Shown: piece after piece, positions 57,071 to 64,000 of the stretch
How positions within the stretch are numbered: the first letter of the stretch is position 1
Layout: every line of letters starts with the position of its first letter
NCBI GenBank assembly: GCA_022495995.1
Contig: JAFEMH010002446.1
Coordinates: forward strand, 248,001-312,000
Reading direction: 5' to 3'
DNA from: Adenophora triphylla var. japonica
Lineage: Eukaryota > Streptophyta > Magnoliopsida > Asterales > Campanulaceae
Length of the DNA stretch: 64,000 nucleotides
The notes under the pieces: generated by a model
Seen by the model: the letters and a program-made list of their open reading frames with translations, nothing else
Databases searched by the model: none
What the model was told of the DNA's origin: nothing
Translations under genes and position numbers: made by a program

Positions 57071-58349
57071 GTCTGTTCGTCTGTGCTACCCCGGGTGATG
57101 TTATCACTCAGGGTAACACTTGTATATTAGTGTATTTTTTTTCCTTTATTTACTTAAAAAAATGCATTATTATTTGTTAGCTTAGTTCTAACCGTGGCAC
57201 ATACTGACCTTTTTGTTATGGTAGGTTATTACTTAGGTTAGCATGTATGATATCATTCCCTTCATATGCTTAAAGTGACAAAGTCACTAATCTTTTCTTT
57301 TTGATAGATAAAAGGCAAAGGTAATATTTCCATACTATTCTCTCGAGCTCGGGGCACGGTGTTCGCTGCAACGATGTACTCTTGCCAATGAGAATGTATG
57401 AGGTGGTTTATGCTAAGTATTAGGGACATGGAGTTCGCTACTACAGTGTACCCTACTTGAAAGGCATAAACTCACTTTATCATTACACTTGAATATAACT
57501 CGAAGCACGGAGCTCGTTACTACGATGCTTTCTTGTTTAAAGAAGTGTATTGATCTTTTATAACAAGCAATGTACTTAAAAATATATATAGGCTTATAAT
57601 GCCTAAAGTGCATGAAAAATGCTCAGCTTGTTATGCCTGAAGTGCTTGAAAAATGCTCAGCTTGTTATGCTTGAGGTGTTTAAAAATGAAAATATTTATC
57701 AAGGGGATTTATATCACATGTGTTATCCTATGTGTTACCATCATTGCCTTAACACATTAGTGTGTGCTATATTAGTTTTTTTATTTCTTATTTTCGAAAT
57801 ATTGTTGATTAATTTTTCAAAATCTGAAAGTCTTTTTAACTAAAGAGTTTACGATTTTGAAAACGTCTTCAACAAGTTTCCTTTATTTTTTGGTAAACTT
57901 TGTTGAGTAACTAACCCATATTTATTTTGATTTGTGCATATAATGTTTTGGGCTTAGTTGCAATATATTTGGTTTACTTATTTTTTATTTTTACGTTTTT
58001 ACTTAAAAAAAAAATTTGTTTTTTAAATTTTTTTAATTCAGCCGTGTTGTTTTATCTTTAAGTTGGTTGGGGTTTAATAAAAAAGGTGTGGTTAGGGTTT
58101 TATTTTGAAATATGTGGATAGGGATTAGTTAGAGTATTAATAGGGTTTTAGTTTAGATAGGACCTTTAATGTCAAATCAAATTAATATTATGTTTCCTAT
58201 CTAATCTCTCTCTCCTATTTTCACTCAACCTCCTCCATTTCTCTCTCTATCCGTTACCCTCTCTTCTTTCTTAAACCCTCCTTCCAGCGTCTTCGTTCCT
58301 TTCTCAACCTAGGTCAAAATTACGTCCCAAAAAATTCCCAACAATCTCC
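57071..58349. other. Spacer between pol and the third ORF, with a degenerate ~70-bp repeat
   Basis: Three imperfect copies of a block with 'gcacgg-gttcgctactac' lie at about 57350-57520. Two copies of 'tgaaaaatgctcagcttgttatgc'-like sequence follow at 57610-57672. 58200-58345 is CT-rich, as in a plant 5' leader, and may contain the start region for the third ORF. No coding. Confidence 0.5.
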
Positions 58350-60202
58350 ATGGCTTCTCCATCCAAAACCAATACCGAACCATCTCACATGGACCAAATG
58401 GACATATCACCAAGCATTGCTCCATCCGTGGCTTCTCGTGTGGCCATGGAAACTTCACCAATGATCACTCCAAGCTCTTCTCCACCTACAATGGCGATTG
58501 TTCCGGCCTCTGCCCCTGTTGCCTCGTTTGAACATGGAATCCCTAAGGTAACTCTCATTCCAGCCGAGCCAAAGAGAAAGAGGAAAGCCCCAACTACCAA
58601 GCTATCTCCTCAGGTGGCAAAGAGGAGGTCTTCTAACCGCATTAGGTCAATCAAGTCCAAGGCAACTTCAAATACCACCTTTGATCCGGTTGAAGTTTCA
58701 AAAAGCTCCCTAGATGTGTCCTCACCCCATGTGAGTGACGAGAATTTTGATGCCAACAAGGAGAAGGAGCCTTCTGTGGATTCTTTTGATGCTTGGGTGG
58801 ATGCTGATGAGGAGGAAACTCTTTCTGATTTTCAGAAGAAAAAGGCCAAGGGCAAAGCTACTGTGAGTGCTACCAAAGGTGCTATCAAGAAGAAGATATC
58901 ATCTGAGGTAACACCTGCTCCCTCCTCTGTTCCTACTCATTTCTCTAGTGGTAATTCTGGTGATGAGATTATTCGAAATGAAGAGGATAAGGCTTTTCTA
59001 AAACCTTTTCTTACTCTGGAATTTTATAAGAAAGAAAATATGGAATTTTGGTTGAATAATTCGAGTAAGAGATTGTTAAAAGAAAAGCACATTGATGAGG
59101 GTCAGTTGGAAAAGGAAGGAATGGTTCAGTTTTTGAAGGACAGGAATTTTCTAAATGCTAATAATCATGCTTCTGTGTTTGTTGAGAGTGTTGTACGCAA
59201 TTTCTTTGCTAATTTGCATGCTCATTTGGATGATGAAGGGTCTGAAAAGTTTGGTAAAGTGTTTGTTAGGGGAAAAGTCTATTCTTTTACTCCAGCCCTA
59301 ATTAACAAAGTTTTAGGCCTCCCAAATGTAGATGATGAGAGCATTAGGGTCAATAGAGATGAAATGGTAAAATTGCTCACTCACAACAAATTGCAGTCCT
59401 GGCCATTGAAAGAGAAACTTCATGCTTCTAGGCTTACCTCTCTATATTATGTGCTTCACAAATTGTGCATCTTCAATTGGCTCCCTACAACTAAAGAACC
59501 TATGTGACATTGGAGCATGCGAATGTGTTGTATAGATTGGGTAAAAACTTAAGGATTAACTTTGAAAGATTAGTGTTCAAACACTTAGCTTCATGGGGTA
59601 GAAAAAAGGAAGTGAACATTAGCTTTTTCCCCTATCCTTCTCTAATCTTTAAAGTTTTGGTATTTCAATCCTTGCCCATTGAAGCCTCTGATGTTTTCAC
59701 CACTGAACCTGAGTATTATACCATTGATCAACAACTGAAAAAGGGCAAAAGGTATACAAAAGATCTCCCTTGGAACAAATCTGATGAAACAGCCCATGCT
59801 CTTCCCAGTGCTATCTCACGTGATATCCCAAGTGCTTCCCCAGGTGTTGCCCCTAATACTTTTGCAGGAACTGATGCTGCAAGTATTCTGACCAACATGA
59901 TGAATCTTTTGGGCAACTCTGGTCCATCATTCCCAAAGGCAACAGTGATTAACTTCTTGCACAAACAATCAAGTGCAATGGGAGAACTTGCTGAGGGATG
60001 GGCTAAGCTTAAGCGGTGTTACGATGCTTTTATTGATGAAATTTCTTCCCAAACAGGGAGAGGATCTGCCGCCGCCGCAACTTCGGAGCCGGTGCTACCG
60101 GCAGTGCTACCACCGCTTGGCCCAAGTGATGGTGGAAGTGATAGGGAAGGAGATCAGGAGGAAGATGAAGAAGAAGAGGAGTTTGAAGAAGAAGAAAGCT
60201 GA
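58350..60202 (+). pseudogene. Third ORF of the Sirevirus-type element (Transposase_32-like), one frameshift
   Basis: The first frame, 58350-59507 (385 codons), starts at the first ATG after a CT-rich leader. The N-terminus is Ser/Pro/Thr-rich with a basic patch (PKRKRKAPTTK) that could be a nuclear signal. Residues ~215-385 resemble a 'putative plant transposon protein' (PF20167): VRNFFANLHAH, GKVYSFTPALINKVLGLPN. The frame shifts at about 59503 and continues to 60202 (232 codons): ANVLYRLGKNLRINFERLVF, FPYPSLIFKVLVFQ, ending in a Glu/Asp-rich tail. It lies where Sireviruses carry an envelope-like ORF. I see no signal peptide or clear membrane segment, so an envelope role is not supported. 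Confidence 0.7.
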
Positions 60203-60659
60203 AACCTGAAGGTTGACAAACCTGAAGGTTGATGTTGCCACTATCATGTGGGTGACTGTTTTTTGTGGTGGTCCTAAAAACAATTTCTTTTATTTTGGTG
60301 ATGTTTGTGGTTCTCTAAACAATTTCATTTTTCTATTTATATTGGTTTGGTAAATACTTTAGTTGGTTTGTTTATAACTTAAGCTGCTAGGTTGTTTTTG
60401 CTAGTTTTGGATGATTTTTTGCTACAATGGTTATGGTCTTTAATGGTAACTTAGTTTATTTCGAAAACTTGTTAAAGTTTGAAATAAATTAGTTTTAAAT
60501 GATTAATCATTGTTTGTGATTAGCTCCTTGATTAAGGGGGAGTTAATTTTTGTGGAGATATTATAATGTGTTCTATGCTCTGTACATGTGTATATAGACT
60601 AACTCTGCAGGACAGCAGCACATTGAGTTTGGAAAGAAATATCCAACTAAGGGGGAGAT
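60203..60659 (+). other. 3' untranslated region and polypurine tract of the copia element
   Basis: T-rich non-coding stretch ending in AAGGGGGAGA at 60649-60658, the plus-strand primer site, one base before the LTR. Confidence 0.8.
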
Positions 60660-61626
60660 TGTTAGTGTAAACTGCAGATGATATCGTAGATGATTTCCCA
60701 AAAGTCCAGGTGATATCGCAGATGATTTCCTGTACTGAAAATTATATAGTTGTATATTTCTTGTTTATTATTTAATGGACTAATGTGCTAATATAATCTG
60801 TATAAGTCTATAGTTTATGTTTATATTTCAGAGTGCAATAGCATCAAAGAAGGAGCTAGACACGTGTGGAATTTGGAAGAAAATAATTTATACATTTTAT
60901 GTATAAATTCGTAACTTGGGCAACAACAAATAAAACGTGTGAAGACTTGGTCAAGAGTTGTTGCTGAGTTATAGAAGAAGTACAAGGTTGATAAAGCATG
61001 GGAGTACAAGGCGTGGAAGCATGACTTGAAGATAAATCAACATTGGTTGCTACAATTGAGGAAGTGGGAGCTAAAATTGTGGAACAACTTCAACCACTCT
61101 CCCTACACTTTCTCAACGTGCAAGACCAGCCCCAAGGCTGTTAATTGAGTAGCCTTCAAGTATTTGAAGACTATAAATAAGCTAAGAAGGTTTCATTTGA
61201 AGATATGCCAATTTACATCATAACATTCACACCTTCGAAAGCTTAGAGATAGAGTTCTTTGTTTGGTTCTTTTTAATCCTTCCTCCCTTGTAATTTCGCA
61301 CTTGATTACATTGGTATCAAGTTGTGTGAAGGCTAGGATAGGATTCCGTTCTTTATCTCTTGTTCCATTGAGCTCAAAATAGTTATAGCTATAGGGAACT
61401 TTCAGCTTTGTAAATTCATTTATAGTGATTATAAAGTCTTGCCTAAGAGGCACTCTCAAGTTATATTTATATAACTTGAGAAAAACAATTTTGGTGTCTT
61501 TATTCCGCTGCAAACTCTTTTACAAAATTGTTTTATTTTCGAAGTGTGTGTGTGCTATCCCAAGTGCTATCGTTGGTGCAGTTATCACCTTGGATATCAC
61601 TTGTGATTCTGGTCGTGACAATTTCA
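60660..61626 (+). repeat. 3' LTR of the copia element
   Basis: 967 bp, TGTTAGTG to GACAATTTCA, about 98.5 % identical to the 5' LTR. Confidence 0.9.
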
Positions 61627-64000
61627 AGCAGAATCTCGAAAAGGAGTCTCACGGGGAGATAGCGATATGCGGAATCTCGGGAAGGAAGATGCAGAATCTC
61701 GGAAAGGAGTCTCACGGGGAGAGAGCGAGATGCAGAATCTCGGAAAGGAGTCTCACGGGAAATAGCGAGATGCGGAATCTCGGGAAGGAATCTCACGGGT
61801 AGATAGCGAGATGTAAAATCTCCGAAAGGAGTCTCACGGGGAGATAGCGAGATGCGGAATCTCGGGAAGGAGTATCACGGGGAGACAGCTAGATGCGGAA
61901 TCTCGGAAAGGAGTCTCACGGGGAGATAGGGAGATGCGAAATCTCGGGAGGGAATCTCACGGGGAGTTATGAGATGCAGAATCTCGGGAAGGAATCTCAC
62001 GGGGAGATAGCGAGATGCCGAATCTCAGAAAGGAGTTTCACGAGGAGATAGCGAGATGCAGAATCTCGGGAAGGAATCTCACGACGAGATAGCGAGATGC
62101 AGAATATCGGGAAGGAATCTCACCGGGATATAGCGAGATGCAGAATCTCAGAAAGGAGTCACATGGGGATATAGCGGGATGCAGAATCTCGAAAAGGAGT
62201 CTCATGGGGAGATAGCGATATGCGGAATCTCGGGAAGGAATCTCACGGGGAGATAGCGAGATGCAGAATCTCGGAAAGGAGTCTCACGGGGAGATAGCGA
62301 TATGCAGAATCTCGGAAAGGAGTCTCACGGGAAATAGCGAGATGCGGAATCTCGGGAAGGAATCTCACGGGGAGATAGTGAGATGCAGAATCTCGGGAAG
62401 GAATCTCATGGGGAGATAGCGAGATGCAGAATCTCGAAAAGGAGTCTCACGGGGAGATAGCGAGATGCAGAATCTCGGAAAGAAGTCTCACGGGGAGATA
62501 GCGAGATGCGGAATCTCGGGAAGGAATCTCACAAGGAGATATCGAGATGCACAATATCATAAGGAAGTTTCACGGGGAGATCGCGAGATGCGGAATCTCG
62601 GGAAGGAATCTCACGGGGAGATAGCGAGATGCAGAATCTCGGAAAGGAGTCTCACGGGGAGATAGCGATATGCGGAATCTTGGGAAGGAATCTCACAGGG
62701 AGATAGCGAGATGCTCAATATCGGAAAGAAGTTTCACGGGGAGATATCGAGATGTGGAATCTCGGGAAGGAATCTCACGGGAAGATAGCGAGATGCGGAA
62801 TCTCGGAAAGGAGTCTCACGGGGAGATAACGAGCTGCGGAATCTCGGGAAGGAATCTTTTGGGGAGATAGCAAGATACAGAATCTCAGAAAGGAATCTCA
62901 CGGGGAGATAGCGAGATGCAGAATCTCGAAAGGAATCTCACGGGGAGATAGCGAGATGCGAAATCTCGGGAAGGAATCTCACAAGGAGATAGCGAGATGT
63001 AAAATCTCGGAAAGGAGTCTCACGGGGAGATAGCGTGATGCAGAATCTCGAAAAGAAGTCTCACAGAGAGATAGCGAGATACGGAATCTCTGGAAGGAAT
63101 CTCACGGGGAGATAGCGAGATGCAGAATCTCGAAAAGGAGTCTCACGGGGAGATAGCGAGATGCAGAATCTCGGAAAGGAGTCTCACGGGGAGATAGCGA
63201 GATGAGGAATCTCGGGAAGGAATATCACGGGGAGATAGCGAGATGCAGAATATTAGGAAGGAATCTCACGGGGAGATAGCGAGATGCAGAATCTCGGAAA
63301 GGAGTCTCACGGGGAGATAGTGAGATGCATAATCTCAAAAAGGAATCTCACGGGGAGATAGCGAGATGCAGAATCTCGGGAAGGAATCTCATGGGGAGAT
63401 AGCGAGACGCAGAATCTCGGAAAGGAGTCTCACGGGGAGATAGCGAGATGCAGAATCTCGGAAAGGAGTCTCACGGGGAGATTGCGAGATGCGAAATCTC
63501 AAGAAGGAATCTCACGGGGAGATAGCGAGATGCAGAATCTCGGGATAGAATCTCACGGGGAGATAGTGAGATGCAGAATCTCGGAAAGGAGTCTCACGGG
63601 GAGATAGCGAGATGCAGAATCTCGGAAAGGAGTCTCACAGGGAGATAGCGAGATGCGGAATCTCAGGAAGGAATCTCACGGGGAGATAGCGTGATGCAGA
63701 GTCTAGGAAAGGAGTCTCACGGGGAGATAGCGAGATGCAGAATCTCGGAAAGGATTCTCACGGGGAGATAGAGAGATGCGGAATCTCGAGAAGGAATCTC
63801 ACGGGGAGATAGCGAGATGCAGAATCTCGGGAAGGAACCTCACGGGGAGATAGCGAGATGCAGAATCTCGGAAAGGAGTCTCACGGAGAGATTGCGAGAT
63901 GCAGAATCTCAGAAAGGAGTCTCGCGGGGAGATAGCGAGATGCGAAATCTCGGGAAGGAATCTCACGGGGAGATAGCGAGATGCAGATACTCAGAAAGGA
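61627..64000. repeat. 41-bp minisatellite, right part
   Basis: About 58 further units of the array interrupted at 51038, running to the window end. The first unit resumes at 'agaatctcg', precisely where the left part stopped. Confidence 0.9.

Larger units (their letters stand above)
51039..61626 (+). mobile_element. Ty1/copia retrotransposon, Sirevirus type
   Basis: A full-length element: LTRs 51039-52008 and 60660-61626, PBS TGGTATCAGAG at 52011 (initiator Met tRNA), gag, PR, INT, RT, RNase H, a third ORF, and PPT AAGGGGGAGA at 60649-60658. Flanking 5-bp sequences are TGCAG (51034-51038) and AGCAG (61627-61631), a target duplication with one change, and the minisatellite reads on across the insertion. 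LTRs differ at 14 substitutions and one 3-bp indel by eye count (about 1.5 %), so the insertion is recent. The coding region nevertheless has many disablements. The PR-INT-RT-RH order defines Ty1/copia; the extra ORF after pol suggests Sirevirus. Confidence 0.9.

Overview
This is a plant nuclear window, most likely from a eudicot. It is AT-rich and consists of transposable elements inserted into and beside one another. I found no host gene with an intact structure, no rRNA or tRNA gene and no CRISPR array. Recognisable coding sequence belongs to mobile elements or to fragments they carry. The species cannot be told from the sequence alone.

Layout. (1) 1-11041: a rearranged Ty3/gypsy element of Tat/Ogre type in + orientation. 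It has LTR ends on both sides with a TGGCGACTC primer-binding-like site, a minus-strand protease fragment, a plus-strand integrase fragment, and two antisense accessory genes, DUF7745-like (intact 500 codons) and plant mobile domain (PMD). (2) 11042-11877: a piece of a related LTR in the opposite orientation. (3) About 11879-23148: a CACTA (En/Spm) DNA transposon with minus-strand genes (TNP2-like, Transposase_24-like). It also holds an ATHILA ORF-1-like gene and a Ca2+-ATPase exon fragment. (4) 23149-28203: spacer, a decayed Transposase_28-like gene, a MITE between two (TA)n tracts, and a hAT-like non-autonomous element with a perfect 8-bp target duplication. (5) 28204-51038: a head-to-tail series of four minus-oriented Tat-like LTR units (A, B, C, D). 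The internal regions are mostly deleted; they keep the 3' region with tandem repeats and the antisense PMD/DUF7745 genes. The fourth internal region passes into a 41-bp minisatellite. (6) 51039-61626: a complete Ty1/copia element of Sirevirus type inserted in that minisatellite, with LTRs about 98.5 % identical, a third ORF after pol, and a decayed gag-pol. (7) 61627-64000: the minisatellite resumes and runs off the window.

The most unusual signal is not a gene. Across the Tat-like LTRs and internal regions, successive tandem-repeat families are built around short inverted repeats whose stems differ between copies while staying self-complementary. Examples are CGAGCC/GGCTCG, CGGATC/GATCCG and CGAACC/GGTTCG around the same AAAC loop, and ATCTT/AAGAT next to ATCTC/GAGAT. 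This looks like repeated palindrome correction by template switching, or selection on a folded RNA or DNA. A second theme is that each large element class here carries an accessory gene of the same loose group of plant transposon-associated families (PMD, DUF7745, ATHILA ORF-1, Transposase_28, Transposase_32). Family names come from recalled sequence features, not from a database search.
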